This document shows positions 18,774 through 31,450 of a stretch of 64,000 bases of DNA, piece by piece; positions within the stretch are counted from its first letter, which is position 1; each line of letters begins with the position of its first letter. A model generated the notes under the pieces. That model worked only from the letters and a program-made list of their open reading frames with translations. It was not told the origin of the DNA and did not search any database. Origin of the DNA: Escarpia spicata (Eukaryota; Annelida; Polychaeta; Sabellida; Siboglinidae); contig OZ023206.1 in NCBI GenBank assembly GCA_963995525.1, positions 2,508,100 through 2,572,099 of the forward strand. The letters run 5' to 3'. The position numbers and the translations under genes are program-made.

Positions 18774-21700
18774 ATGGATAAAGCTGACACTGCAAGACCG
18801 GAAAGAAAGACTACCCTTATTGCAAGAGAGCTACAGCGTTATAACATTGATATAGCGGCTCTGAGTGAGACACGACTTGCAGAGGAGGGCTGCGTGAGGG
18901 AACCAGGCAGCAGCTACATCTTCTTTTGGAAAGGCAAGGCGGAGAATGACGCAGGAATCCACGGAGTTGGCACAGTAGTGAAAACTTCTCTCATGCGGCA
19001 GCTTCCGGATCTGCCCAAAGGGATCAACGAAATTATTATTAAATACTTCAGAAGCTGCGGTTGCCCCTGAATGCCAAGCGCCATACCACTATCATAATTT
19101 CCTACGCACCCACCCTTACAAGCTCCGACGGGACCAAAACAAAATTATATGAAGATCTCGACAGTTTTGTCAGATCCACACCTGCTGACGACAAGTTCAT
19201 CATGTTGGGGGTTTTCAATGCAAGGGTCGAAACTGATAGCAGGAACTGGACGAGAGTTATCGGACAGCATGGCGTAGGCAGACTAAACAGCAATGGCCTC
19301 CTCCTTTTGAGCATGTGTGCAGAAAACTACTTGACTATCACAAACACTCTGTTCAGGCAGGCCGATAAGTACAAAACAACCTGGATGCACCCCAGGTCCA
19401 AGCAATGGCACATGATAGACTATGTCATCATAAGAAGGCGGGACATCCAGGATGTGAAGACCACAAGGGCCCTGCGGGGAGCAGAGTGCTGGACGGATCA
19501 CCGACTGGTCAGGACAGTCCTCCAGCTGCACATTTTTCCACTTCAGCGCAAGCATCCAAAGTCAACCAGAAATGCCTTCAACACAGCCAGGCTGAAACAC
19601 CAGCGTTACCTCGAGCAGTTCCAGGTTGAACTTGATGATAGACTGATGTCCCACGGACAACTTACTGGCAACACCACAGAGAAGTGGACCCAGTTCAAGC
19701 AGATGGTGACGGACTCAGCAAAGTCAACTCTCGGACCGAAGAAGAAGGCACACCAGGACTGGTTCGGTGAAAACAACGAATATATCTGCAAGGCGCTGGA
19801 TGAAAAGAAGAAAGGGTATCTAGAATGGCAGAATGACCCTTCCTTAGTTTCCAAGAAAGACAAAACGCAAAGAGACCTTCGTCAGATCCAGGATAACTGG
19901 TGGCAGAAGAAAGCAGAGGAAGTGGAACATTATGCTGAAACTCACAACGCAACGATGTTCTTCAGTGCCATCAAGTATGTGTACGGACCATTAAAGCCCA
20001 GCACTACTCCGCTTCTTTCAGCAGATGGCACCACCCTAATCAAGGAGAGCACCACTCCGCTTCTTTCAGCAGATGGCACCACCCTAATCAAAGACAGCAC
20101 CACTCCGCTTCTTTCAGCAGATGGCACCACCCTAATCAAAGGCAGCATCACTCCGCTTCTTTCAGCAGATGGCACCACCCTAATCAAAGACAGCACCACT
20201 CCACTTCTTTCAGCAGATGGCACCACCCTAATCAAAGACAGCACCACTCCACTTCTTTCAGCAGATGGCACCACCCTAATCAAAGACAGCACCACTCCAC
20301 TTCTTTCAGCAGATGGCACCACCCTAATCAAAGACAGGGCTGGTGTCAACGAGAGGTGGAGAGAACACTTTAGCAACCTCCTCAACCGACCTTCAACAGT
20401 GAGTGAAGAAGCCATTGACTCCATACCCCAGCAACCCATCAAAGAAGACCTTGTTCTTCCTCCCGCTCTGAATGAAATTAAAACAGCCATCAACCAGATG
20501 AGTGCAGGAAAGGCTCCAGGAAAGGACGGGATCCCAGCTGAAACTTACAAGGCAGCGGGTCCAGCAACACTTGAGACCTTTCATGACATCATAACTAGCA
20601 TCTGGGAACATGAAGACATGCCACAGGACCTTCGTGATGCCATTATAGTTTCCCTCTATAAGAACAAGGGCAACAAAGCAGACTGTGGCAACTACATAGG
20701 AATATCGCTCCTGTCCATTGCTGGGAAGATTATTCCCCACATCGTTCTGAACCGACTCATAGCCAGTGTCTCTGAGGCAAACCTTCCAGAAGCACAGTGC
20801 GGATTTCGACCTGGCCGGAGCACAGTGGGCATGGTCTTTGCAGTCAGACAAGTACAGGAAAAGAACATTGAGCAGAACATGAACATGTTTGCAGTATTTA
20901 TAGACCTTACCAAGGCCTTTGACACTGTCAACAGGACATCGCTGTGGACAATCCTGACAAAACTTGGTTGCCCAAGGAAGTTTGTTCACATCATCCGGCT
21001 ATTTCATGACAACATGACAGGTGAAGTGCTCCCAGGTGGCGCAGCCTCAGCCCCAGTTGACATTTCAAACGGAATGAAGCAAGGTTGTGTACTTGCTCTT
21101 CAACCTGTTCTTTACCTGCGCCTTGAAATATGCCGTAAGAGATTTGGACATCTGGGTCTACCTAGTCTGGCTAGACGGTTCACTGTTCGACCTCCGCCGC
21201 CTTGCTGCTAGGACCAAGACACTGCAACGACTCATTCTCGAGGCACTCCTTGCTGACGACTCTGTTCTCATGGCACACAAGGAGAGGCATCTGCAGCTCA
21301 TACTCAACAAGTCTGCAGAGACGTCTAAACTGTTTGGCTTAACTATCAGTCTTGGTAAGACGGCGGTCCTCCATCAGCCTGCCCCTGACACCACAGTCTC
21401 CATCGATGGCACACAGCTAAAGGCAGTGGAGAGCTTCGAGTACCTTGGCAGCACCATATCAAGTGACAGGTCCTTGAATAAAGAGATCGACGCAAGGATA
21501 TACAAGGCCAGTCAGGCACTTGGTCGCTTGCGCACGAAGGTGTTGAGTCACCACCACACCTGGCTGTCAACTAAATTGTTGGTATGTGCTCATAGGACTG
21601 CCTGCCAAGCCTTTGAGGAAAGAAGCTGCCAACGCCTGCAAGATGCCAGGGACAGACGACATCGGGCAGCAGCATCGTCAGCACCAGCCACAACGGGCTT

Positions 21701-21782
21701 CCCTTGCCCGACTTGCAAGATACGATGTGCGTCCAAAATTGGCCTACATAGCCACTCGAGGACACACGCCCCAGATGACTAG
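18774..21782 (+). pseudogene. LINE endonuclease-reverse transcriptase, frameshifted and internally deleted
   Basis: Non-LTR retrotransposon polyprotein. The APE-type endonuclease starts with GAWNVRT just before ATG 18774 and shows IAALSETR and TDHRLV. Its catalytic GDFN motif reads GVFNAR here, so an active-site Asp appears lost. A frameshift lies near 19045-19058. Reverse transcriptase motifs follow: KAPGKDGIPAE, FIDLTKAFDTVNR (motif A), GMKQGCVLA, and ALLADDSVL (motif C with the Asp pair kept). A second frameshift lies near 21090-21110. After the thumb region, a segment usually present before the C-terminus is missing. The frame ends in a C2H2-like finger (CPTCKIRCASKIGLHSHSRTH split over ~21708-21770). 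The copy is inactive. Confidence 0.88.
20000..20335 (+). repeat. 48 bp in-frame tandem repeat inside the LINE ORF, 7 copies
   Basis: Seven copies encoding STTPLLSADGTTLIKD, placed between endonuclease and reverse transcriptase. Relatives I know have one copy of this segment (PLLSSDGTTLL-like). The units differ by only a few bases, so expansion is recent. Confidence 0.93.
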
Positions 21783-21823
21783 CACCGCATCGTCATTGTC
21801 GGATACGACGGACTACCGACATG

Positions 21824-22052
21824 TCCATGGAACAGATTTCAAAAGAGTTATAGATTCCAGAGAACAAATTGTAAAAAAATTGTCTTAGCCATAACGTCTT
21901 TAATGGCCATAACGAATAATACGTTATGGCTAAGACTACTTTATGATAAAACAAACAAGTAGATTTTATAACTCTGTGCAAGCCAACAATTATATATATT
22001 TTAAAAAGCTACACCATATATAGTATATATACATTATTACATATTTAATCTT

Positions 22053-22088
<36 letters not shown>

Positions 22089-22145
22089 AATATATATATA
22101 TTGACTTATATATACTTCCGGCGACTATATATATAGTCGCCGGAA
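21824..22145. repeat. AT-rich hairpins after the LINE
   Basis: An imperfect palindrome at 21881-21935 has arms around TTAGCCATAACGT. A related single arm, AAGCCATAACGTGTTAAATGG, lies left of the LINE near 4349. A perfect TA-rich hairpin lies at about 22053-22086. A second perfect palindrome, at 22116-22145, has arms TTCCGGCGACTATA. Confidence 0.75.
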
Positions 22146-23527
22146 ACGGGGGGTTGGGGATCCCAGCCCCCACATATTTTTGGTGGGAGCTGGAGATAGG
22201 ATTATCCCCCCGATATTTAGGAAAGATGATGTATTTTGAGTGCAATTGGAGGTTTTCGAACAGCCTCAAAGTGGGTTTTAGCAAGGCTCAAGTGCGTGCA
22301 ATTCGAGTTTTTGGAGAGGCCTCAATGTGGGGTTTGTTCTAAAGGAGTGCAATTAAAGTTGTGTGTCTGTATATATGTGTGCGCGCGCGTGTATATATAT
22401 ATATATATATATTCCATTTTACAATGCATTTGTTTAGGTATTCAATCAAATGTCATAATTATATTGCTGTGTGTATATTATAATGCCATCATACTGTAAA
22501 TACGTATAATATACTAAACTACGTTCACTTATTGAAACATCTTAATGGCCACAAGCGCGGGAACGGGGGGCAGCTGTCCAACATTGGAAATAGCTGAGCT
22601 GATGGAAAGAGGAAATTGAAGAGCTCTACTTAACAGTGCCATTAATTGGACAATGGGTCACCTGACACAAGACGATGTCTGACTTTGTTCTGCCCCATTA
22701 TGTTGTTCTATGCGACATCTACTGGGAAGTTGTACCTCATTTTGAGTTTCAAATGGATGTGTGCGTCTGATAGCTTTGTGTATCAAAATGCATAGCCAGT
22801 CAACGCCTTAGTCGTGAGTGACAGACGACAACGTATTCAGGAATATGCGGCGGCAAGCATTGGAACGAAACATATTTGGCAAAGTAAACGAACTAAAAGT
22901 AGCATAACTTTTCAGATTTATTTAGTAACAACCATACTCAAGATTTGTACAAGGACTTCGGAAAATTATAGCTTTATTGTTTTTTCAACTAATTTTTGAT
23001 TGTATAGATCTTGTATTTTTTACATCAGCCGTCCAAAAATTGTATAATTAGTTACGGGAATGGTTATGGAAATAAACCACCCCCGCAAAATATACCAAAG
23101 ACAATAGATGGAACAAGACAATAAATACAATAAAATTACACAACCACTAACATTAGGAGATACATAAAAACTAATACGACTGACCTATTTGGAATCATTA
23201 TGTTTATCAAACAAGGATTTGTAATTTTTTTATACAATAGTTAATAAATAATCTACTATAATATGGGGAAACGGCGTGCAAAACGGGCTCCCTGCCCAAA
23301 ACGGGCCCCAGACGTTTGGCGTTATTGTATTATAAACAACTCTGTTGTGGCATTGTTAAGTAACTCACAAATGGGCATTCTGAACATTGGTTGGAAGCGC
23401 GAAACACACGTTCAAAGAGGTAAGCGCAAAAAAACTGTTTTTCACACTTTTCTTAAGATGTTAGCACTATTTTCCAAATACCTATCATATTTATGTTTGT
23501 GCGCATTGAAAACTACGGAAACTATGT
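22146..23527. other. Intergenic stretch without recognisable genes
   Basis: Short non-conserved ORFs only, with a TA/GT microsatellite near 22380-22412. Confidence 0.5.
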
Positions 23528-25480
23528 ATGTCGTCGGCGAAGCGAAGATGACTCGGAGATATGCTCCGTCTATCATCAACCTCATTCTCTGATAACCATG
23601 ACTATATATATAGTAGCATATATGAGTATGTCGTCGGCGAAGTGAAGATGACTCGGAGATATGCTCCGTCTATCATCAACCTCATTCTCTGATAACCATG
23701 ACTATATATATAGTAGCATATATGAGTATGTCGTCGGCGAAGTGAAGATGACTCGGAGATATGCTCCGTCTATCATCAACCTCATTCTCTGATAACCATG
23801 ACTATATATATAGTAGCATATATGAGTATGTCGTCGGCGAAGTGAAGATGACTCGGAGATATGCTCCGTCTATACTCAACCTCATTCTCTGATAACCATG
23901 ACTATATATATAGTAGCATATATGAGTATGTCGTCGGCGAAGTGAAGATGACTCGGAGATATGCTCCGTCTATCATCAACCTCATTCTCTGATAACCATG
24001 ACTATATATATAGTAGCATATATGAGTAGGTCGTCGGCGAAGTGAAGATGACTCGGAGATATGCTCCGTCTATCATCAACCTCATTCTCTGATAACCATG
24101 ACTATATATATAGTAGCATATATGAGTATGTCGTCGGCGAAGTGAAGATGACTCGGAGATATGCTCCGTCTATCATCAACCTCATTCTCTGATAACCATG
24201 ACTATATATATAGTAGCATATATGAGTATGTCGTCGGCGAAGTGAAGATGACTCGGAGATATGCTCCGTCTATCATCAACCTCATTCTCTGATAACCATG
24301 ACTATATATATAGTAGCATATATGAGTATGTCGTCGGCGAAGTGAAGATGACTCGGAGATATGCTCCGTCTATCATCAACCTCATTCTCTGATAACCATG
24401 ACTATATATATAGTAGCATATATGAGTATGTCGTCGGCGAAGTGAAGATGACTCGGAGATATGCTCCGTCTATACTCAACCTCATTCTCTGATAACCATG
24501 ACTATATATATAGTAGCATATATGAGTATGTCGTCGGCGAAGTGAAGATGACTCGGAGATATGCTACGTCTATCATCAACCTCATTCTCTGATAACCATG
24601 ACTATATATATAGTAGTATATATGAGTATGTCGTCGGCGAAGTGAAGATGACTCGGAGATATGCTCCGTCTATACTCAACCTCATTCTCTGATAACCATG
24701 ACTATATATATAGTAGCATATATGAGTATGTCGTCGGCGAAGTGAAGATGACTCGGAGATATGCTCCGTCTATCATCAACCTCATTCTCTGATAACCATG
24801 ACTATATATATAGTAGCATATATGAGTATGTCGTCGGCGAAGTGAAGATGACTCGGAGATATGCTCCGTCTATACTCAACCTCATTCTCTGATAACCATG
24901 ACTATATATATAGTAGCATATATGAGTATGTCGTCGGCGAAGTGAAGATGACTCGGAGATATGCTCCGTCTATCATCAACCTCATTCTCTGATAACCATG
25001 ACTATATATATAGTAGCATATATGAGTATGTCGTCGGCGAAGTGAAGATGACTCGGAGATATGCTCCGTCTATCATCAACCTCATTCTCTGATAACCATG
25101 ACTATATATATAGTAGCATATATGAGTATGTCGTCGGCGAAGTGAAGATGACTCGGAGATATGCTCCGTCTATCATCAACCTCATTCTCTGATAACCATG
25201 ACTATATATATAGTAGCATATATGAGTATGTCGTCGGCGAAGTGAAGATGACTCGGAGATATGCTCCGTCTATACTCAACCTCATTCTCTGATAACCATG
25301 ACTATATATATATAGTAGCATATATGAGTAGGTCGTCGGCGAAGTGAAGATGACTCGGAGATATGCTCCGTCTATACTCAACCTCATTCTCTGATAACTA
25401 TGACTATATATATATAGTAGTATATATGAGTATGTCGTCGGCGAAGTGAAGATGACTCGGAGATATGCTCCGTCTATCAT
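23528..25480. repeat. 100 bp satellite array, about 20 copies
   Basis: Unit exactly 100 bp in most copies, containing GTCGTCGGCGAAGTGAAGAT and a small hairpin CGGAG-ATATG-CTCCG. It is highly homogeneous. Variants include ATACTCAA versus ATCATCAA and two-base TA expansions in the last copies. Confidence 0.98.
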
Positions 25481-25521
25481 CAAAGGGGCGGGGCGTGCCT
25501 GTGTGTATCCTCTATACTACT
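25481..25521 (-). mobile_element. Isolated Polinton-like terminus
   Basis: GGGGCGGGGCGTGCCT followed by TATCCTC and ACTACT aligns without gaps to the last 37 bases of the right Polinton TIR, at 29 identities. It sits directly against the last satellite unit. On its other side, satellite-like bases (CCGTCTATACTCAA) resume briefly. It may be the remnant of another Polinton, or the satellite may derive from that element's terminal region. Confidence 0.55.
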
Positions 25522-25850
25522 TCCGTCTATACTCAAGTATCTGACTTCACAGGTCAGTCTTCGGAATATGCTTCCGAGTGTTGCCGTAAACAGTGTGGGC
25601 GATATGGTATCACCTGTCGTACTCCTCTCTTGATGTTGATCGTGTTGCACTTTTTGTGTACGTGGACTGTCACCGACCTGTTGGTGTTGATGTCTTTCCG
25701 GAGTTCGATGTGCACGTCACCCTGTTCTTGAAGGAAGGTCAGTATTATTTGAGTTTGCACCGTAGTTGACGAAAGCGATGCAGAGCGGGATATTATATTC
25801 TCGGCAATTCTTTTTCAGTTGGTTTATACGGTGGCTGGGAGAGGACATAG
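25522..25850. other. Unannotated intergenic sequence
   Basis: No supported feature. Confidence 0.4.
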
Positions 25851-25854
25851 CACA

Positions 25855-26025
25855 TTTCTATATCGAGATCTCGACTTTTTATCTCGATATCTCGACTTTT
25901 TATCTCGTGATATCGACTTTTAATTTTTTTACGGGAAAGGATATCGCAACATTTAATTTTTTTATTTGAAATTCGATTTAATTTTTGTCTCGTGATCTCG
26001 ACTTTTTATCTCGAGATCTCGAGTT
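25855..26025. repeat. Short element of alternating ATCTCGA / T-rich motifs
   Basis: Several copies of ATCTCGACTTTTTATCTCG in direct and inverted arrangement. This resembles short dispersed elements common in marine invertebrate genomes. The family name is not known to me. Confidence 0.55.
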
Positions 26026-26785
26026 ATGAAAGCGAGGTGGATCAAACGAAAGATGGAAGGACAACATGGATGCTACAATGAAAAGTCTATTTGATCTTGT
26101 ACCCGGCCCCGTTCACACTTCAAACAGTATTCGCGCGGTTAATTAATCCGCATTAACTAAACCGGTTCAAACATCCCGTTGCGTTCACACTGCAACATCT
26201 TCAACCGGAGTAGACCCCAGTGGCGAAGCCAGACGGGGGCCATGCTCCCCTCAATCTCGGAAAATTAGGAGGGTAGGGGACTGAAGACATATAACTGGTT
26301 GCCTGATTTATAGAGTGACAAGGTACAGAGGTTATAGGGGTGTCTGTGTAGGACTTCCAAGTCTTTGGCAAATAAATTTGTTATCATTCAAATGGGATTG
26401 AGTTACCCAAAGTGGAGGAATCCGCCACTTCTGCCGTAGGCGATAAGCATCCAGCAGGCTGCAGTCCAAGAGGTGACAGGGCAACGAAAATGTCAGCATC
26501 CACAATGTGCTTGATGGCTAATGCCTATTAATATCAACACAAGGATGCAAAATGATAGTTGCCCAGCAAGATGATTAGTTGCCCGACTAAGATCAAGTTG
26601 CACGTTATGGCCAAAGCAATTTATCTACTCGATTTTCCACTGGGTAGTCGGAACTTCGTATCGTGAATTAATTAATTTTAATAAGCGACAACGTTACACA
26701 TGACACGGACATTTTTGAAGCTCGTTCGACACCGCCGCCGCCGCGGTACGGATTTGTTGTGAAGTTATTGGTTGAACGCCAGCGC
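26026..26785. other. Intergenic sequence without genes
   Basis: No supported ORF or RNA gene. Confidence 0.4.
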
Positions 26786-26789
26786 CTCA

Positions 26790-26824
26790 TCACACACACA
26801 CACACACACACGCCCGTACGCACG

Positions 26825-26875
<51 letters not shown>

Positions 26876-26888
26876 CACACACACACAA
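26790..26888. repeat. (CA)n microsatellite
   Basis: CA repeats interrupted by CGCACG units, followed by a short TA run. Confidence 0.97.
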
Positions 26889-26978
26889 TATATATATGTT
26901 GGTTTAATTCCTGACACATGAATATCATGCATTTGTAAATTTCATGAAAACAGGATGATGCAAAAAGCATAGTGAGAT

Positions 26979-27480
26979 GTTCTACAAGAACTATGAATGC
27001 CTCGTGTAGCTGTGTTCTAACACCAGTTACAGATGTTCTACAAGAACTATGAATGCCTCGTGTAGCTGTGTTCTAACACCAGTTACATATGTTCTACAAT
27101 AACTATGAATGCCTCGTGTAGCTGTGTTCTAACACCAGTTACATATGTTCTACAAGAACTATGAATGCCTCGTGTAGCTGTGTTCTAACACCAGTTACAG
27201 ATGTTCTACAAGAACTATGAATGCCTCGTGTAGCTGTGTTCTAACACCAGTTACAGATGTTCTACAAGAACTATGAATGCCTCGTGTAGCTGTGTTCTAA
27301 CACCAGTTACAGATGTTCTACAATAACTATGAATGCCTCGTGTAGCTGTGTTCTAACACCAGTTACAGATGTTCTACAAGAACTATGAATGCCTCGTGTA
27401 GCTGTGTTCTAACACCAGTTACAGATGTTCTACAAGAACTATGAATGCCTCGTGTAGCTGTGTTCTAACACCAGTTACAG
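26979..27480 (+). repeat. 56 bp minisatellite, 9 copies
   Basis: Unit with GTTCTACAAGAACTATGAAT and CTAACACCAGTTACAG. The latter looks like a branch point plus 3' splice site, but no gene is evident here. Confidence 0.95.
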
Positions 27481-28170
27481 TCTCTGATGATATCGAAAGC
27501 GAGTAAATTATGATAACTATCTGAAAAATCAAATATAAATTAATAAGGCATTAGCAAAAATCCTTTTTCCATGTGTACACAAAGTTTAACATTGTATGTA
27601 ACATTTGACAACATTAAAAAAATACATTTGTAGCATAAATTCGATTTTAAACCCGTCTGTAAAGCGATTCCCGCAAAAACAAATTTAATGAGCAAGGCGA
27701 TCACGTGGTATCGTGACGTCAATTATGACACACACTCGCATCAGGCCGACCCTTTCCATGCATTCAGAGCATGTTTACAGGTATAGCTTTTGGGTCGAAA
27801 CGAGCGTCAGAATGAGTTACTGTGTAATATAATATTCCGATGTAATACAAACACTAGTCATCATAGAGGAACAAGCAGTTATCTTACGGTTTCACATGAA
27901 TCGAATTTTATTCAAAACAATGAATGCGAATGGGCCTACATGGCTACAAGTCGACTAGGTTTCGCCGAGCTTGGGCTCGTTTTCAGTATAATTATATCGA
28001 ATGCAACCAACGGGAGATAATCTACACCAATAAACATACATAGCAAACATATATTGTATCCAGCTACAGAAAGTAACGTGTATAATCTCATAATATCACT
28101 AGAATAACAATATATGAAGGAGTTGTACAATTTATCATAACAACTTAAATCAATCAGCGAATTTCCGCTG

Positions 28171-28255
28171 GTGCCGCTAGCTCAGTTGGTAGGCGCGTTG
28201 CCGGTTTCTTGTCATTTATTTTACAATCGGGTGACGCCGGTTCAATCCTGACACC
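28171..28255 (+). pseudogene. tRNA-like segment (left arm)
   Basis: Has an A-box-like TAGCTCAGTTGGTAGGCGCG and a B-box-like GGTTCAATCC. The acceptor and T stems do not pair cleanly and the middle is too long without a clear anticodon stem, so I read it as a tRNA-derived promoter or tRNA pseudogene. Confidence 0.55.
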
Positions 28256-28717
28256 ATGCAAACTATTTATTTTCTTTACACTTTTTTGTTTATGTTTTCA
28301 CGAAGTAATATAAACGAAATCATTTTGTATACTATGATGCACTGTTTGTAAATATTTTTGTAGTAATTATGTATTCACCAAAAAAATGAAAATATGGTCT
28401 TTATATATAACGATGTTTCTAAATTTTATTTATCCAGACAGGTCACAATTTGTTTTCACATGTATAATTACAATATTATATTACCGTACAATATATGGTC
28501 AATTAATAAATTATATATCCAGTACATTATATTTGTTTGGATAAATAAAATTTAGAAACATCGTTATATAATGACCATATTTTCATTTTTGTGGCGAATA
28601 ATTACTACAAAAATAAAAAATTATTTACAAACAGTGCATTATAGTATAACATAATTAGGTTTATATTACTTCGTGAAAACATAAACAAAAAAAGTGTAAA
28701 GAAAATCAATGGTTTGC

Positions 28718-28802
28718 ATGGTGTCTGGATTGAACCGGCGTCGTCCGATTGTAAACCAAATTACAAAAAACCAACGCGCCTACCAACTGAGCTAGCGGCA
28801 CC
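28718..28802 (-). pseudogene. tRNA-like segment (right arm, inverted copy)
   Basis: Inverted, slightly diverged copy of 28171-28255 with the same A- and B-box-like motifs. The centre differs between arms. Confidence 0.55.
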
Positions 28803-29168
28803 AGCATTGACTGATTTAAGTTGTTATGATAAATTGTACAACTCCTTCATATATCGATATTCTAGTGATATTATGATAATATCCACGTTACTTTCTGTAG
28901 CTGGATACAATATATGTTTGCTATGTATGTTTATTGGTGTAGATTATCTCCCGTTGGTTGCATTCGATATCATTATTCTGAAAACGAGCCCAAGCTCGGC
29001 GAAACCTAGTCGACTTGTAGGCCAATTCGCATTCATTGTTTTGAATAAAATTCGATTCATGTGGAACCTCGCTCGTTTCGACCCAAAAGCTATACTTGTA
29101 AACATGCTCTGAATGCATGGAAAGGGTCGGCCTGATGCGAGTTTGATTCATAAGTGACGTACGTCACA

Positions 29169-30855
29169 TCTCGGCATCCCGAAAAGCGCGTGGACAATTG
29201 TAGAAAATATGCAGAATGTTGCGAACAACTGTTCAGTGTTACAAAATCATTGTCAAACATCCAGTATAATACTTTATGAAACCGTCCCATGTGACTGTAT
29301 TATCTTATGTCCTTACAAATTCATGTGTAATCCCTTCAGAAGGATGGGTATATTTGCTAGTATATTTCAATTGTCCAGTTAAATATTGAAAATTATCACT
29401 GTTAAATTGCTCTACCGAAGAAACCTATCTATCCAAGAACAGTCAATGTATAATATACCGGTAATGAAGTCATCTTTATTACAGTAACAGTTTCTCTCAT
29501 ACACACTAATATAATATACATAAATCTTAATGTAAAACGTAAAGAATCCAACAAATATGTTTGTGCTGATAACAATTTGACAAATGGCTGCTCAAGAGAG
29601 GAGTGTATTTACAAACTACCAACACTCGACAAACTCTCTTTGCATAGCTTCAGTAACAACCACACAACAATGTGTTCTTACTTGCAAAACCTAGCTACGA
29701 TTTCTACCAAAAAACGCAGCTGAGATCAGTCTTTTACACCGTACCAACAGTGAACATGTCACCTCTGAATCAGTGCACTGAATGTGGCCCCAAAAGCTTC
29801 CACATACAATCAGGTTTACTCTATCACCCGTACAGATCTGAACACACCAGTCAACTCCAGTCTATGTGAGGTTGCATATATGTATTTATTTTTTGACCAT
29901 GTAAAACTTCAAAACAAGAAAGTACTCCCAAGTATAACCTGCAGCTGGGATTAGGAACTTGTTGCCTAATTTGTTTATGATTTTTTGTACTCGTGTAGGC
30001 AATTATTTACGCTGCTTGGAATGTTTTTTTAACACAATTGTGCAATTTTTCAAATCAATTACATTTTCTATTCAGGAAAACACATTTCTAGTATAAATAG
30101 CATAGGTTATGTTATATAATTATATACAAGATTAAGCAAAAACTCTATTACACACACCAGCAGTAGTGATAAACCAGTAGTATAAAATCACTCTGACTGG
30201 ACTAGCTCAGGGTCAAGTACACACAGCACAGTAAACTACATACCAGTAGTCATGTCATGGTTTATAATGGCTTTTCAGAACCAAAAATTTTTCAAAAATC
30301 CTGTACTGTAAATTTCCTGCTTCATCAATCAGTGGCGTTGTTTTGACATCAAATTATAACGAACATGTCGGGAGAAGAATTAACCATCGCGGTTTCCGCA
30401 TATCTGTACTACCCAAATACTGTGCAGTGTATCACTTGTCATGGCAGTAACTGTTACCACTGGCATGTGCACTAGGGCCTTAGCAATGCACAACCTACAT
30501 AATATTACCACACACATATAATACAATAATATGACGGAATGAAATGAAGGGGGTTGGGAGCAGATTGGGATGGGATATTGGGGGAAAGATAGAGGGGTTT
30601 GGCAGAGAAAGAAAAGGTAGATGACAAAGATGGAGGCATGATGAAGTCGAGAGAGACATGGATAAGGCAGACCAACAGAGAGCAGGGAACATTTGCAGAA
30701 GAATGAAATGAGGAGATAAGTTGTCGGGAGAACGGAAAAAGAACTTGTGAAGTGGCCCCTATCCTCCTATCATACAACGGATGTCAAGTGGCCCCTATCC
30801 TGCAACGGACTGAGAGGACAATGCTACAGTAACCACACGGCCAAACTTAGCATTC
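29169..30855. other. Intergenic stretch, no gene seen
   Basis: AT-rich, with short ORFs only. The distal part may hold the TMEM230 3' untranslated region; a minus-strand AATAAA lies near 29885. Confidence 0.4.
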
Positions 30856-30859
30856 CAGT

Positions 30860-31006
30860 CACACCACACTGGCTGACAGTCACACCACACTGGCTGACAG
30901 TCACACCACACTGGCTGACAGTCACACCACACTGGCTGACAGTCACACCACACTGGCTGACAGTCACACCACACTGGCTGACAGTCACACCACACTGGCT
31001 GACAGT
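30860..31006. repeat. 21 bp minisatellite, 7 copies
   Basis: Perfect repeats of CACACCACACTGGCTGACAG plus T. It lies downstream of the TMEM230 stop, possibly in its 3' untranslated region. Confidence 0.97.
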
Positions 31007-31450
31007 TGTGCAACTCATGTCACTGTCTAGAACATGTAAACACAATCTTAAGCTCTTGGCATACCTAAGTTATGCCACACTATAAAGTAAACATGCAATT
31101 TGTATGTTACAAAATTCAACTCGTCTATACTGGCTAATTATGATGAATCACACCAGTAATCCGCATTGGACAAAATAAGTAACATTATGTTGATAAACAT
31201 CACAACCCCCACTGGTGCTTACTAACATCCTGTGCAGGACACGCTGTAAACTGGGGCTGTATGCGGCCACAGGCGGCTGTGGAGCAGCGATATCTGAGTT
31301 GCTGCACGTTTGTGTAGGATGAAAATTTAGTATTATGGTGCAATATAAAAATCAAGAGAGCCATCTTCTGGTTAGTTTGACCTGTGAATGGTCAGTTTGA
31401 CCTGCGAGTAGTCAGTTTGACCTGTCAGTGGTCAGTGTGTGTATGGAATG

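Larger units (their letters stand above)
18591..21823 (+). mobile_element. Body and 3' end of the interrupted LINE
   Basis: Resumes the LINE directly after the Polinton: leader, endonuclease/reverse-transcriptase region, C-terminal zinc finger, and a 3' tail with CGTCATTGTCGGATACGACG shortly before the end. No poly(A) tail is evident. Without the Polinton the LINE would be about 3.9 kb. Confidence 0.85.
27711..29168. mobile_element. 1.45 kb foldback element with tRNA-like segments in both arms
   Basis: Left arm (27711 to about 28440) and right arm (about 28540 to 29168) are near reverse complements, both carrying GCATCAGGCCGACCCTTTCC at the outer edge. The ~100 bp loop is AT-rich. It is probably a foldback transposon or an inverted dimer of a tRNA-derived element. 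No coding capacity is recognised. Confidence 0.8.

Noticed and set aside
23528..25480. CRISPR-like regular array
   Set aside because: The whole 100 bp unit is conserved, with no variable spacers, in a eukaryotic context. It is a satellite.
26979..27480. Exon-derived minisatellite of a further host gene
   Set aside because: The unit has an acceptor-like CAGTTACAG and a short open stretch, but it closes after ten codons and no neighbouring exon was found.
28171..28255. Functional tRNA gene
   Set aside because: The A and B boxes are good, but acceptor and T stems mismatch and no clear anticodon arm is present.
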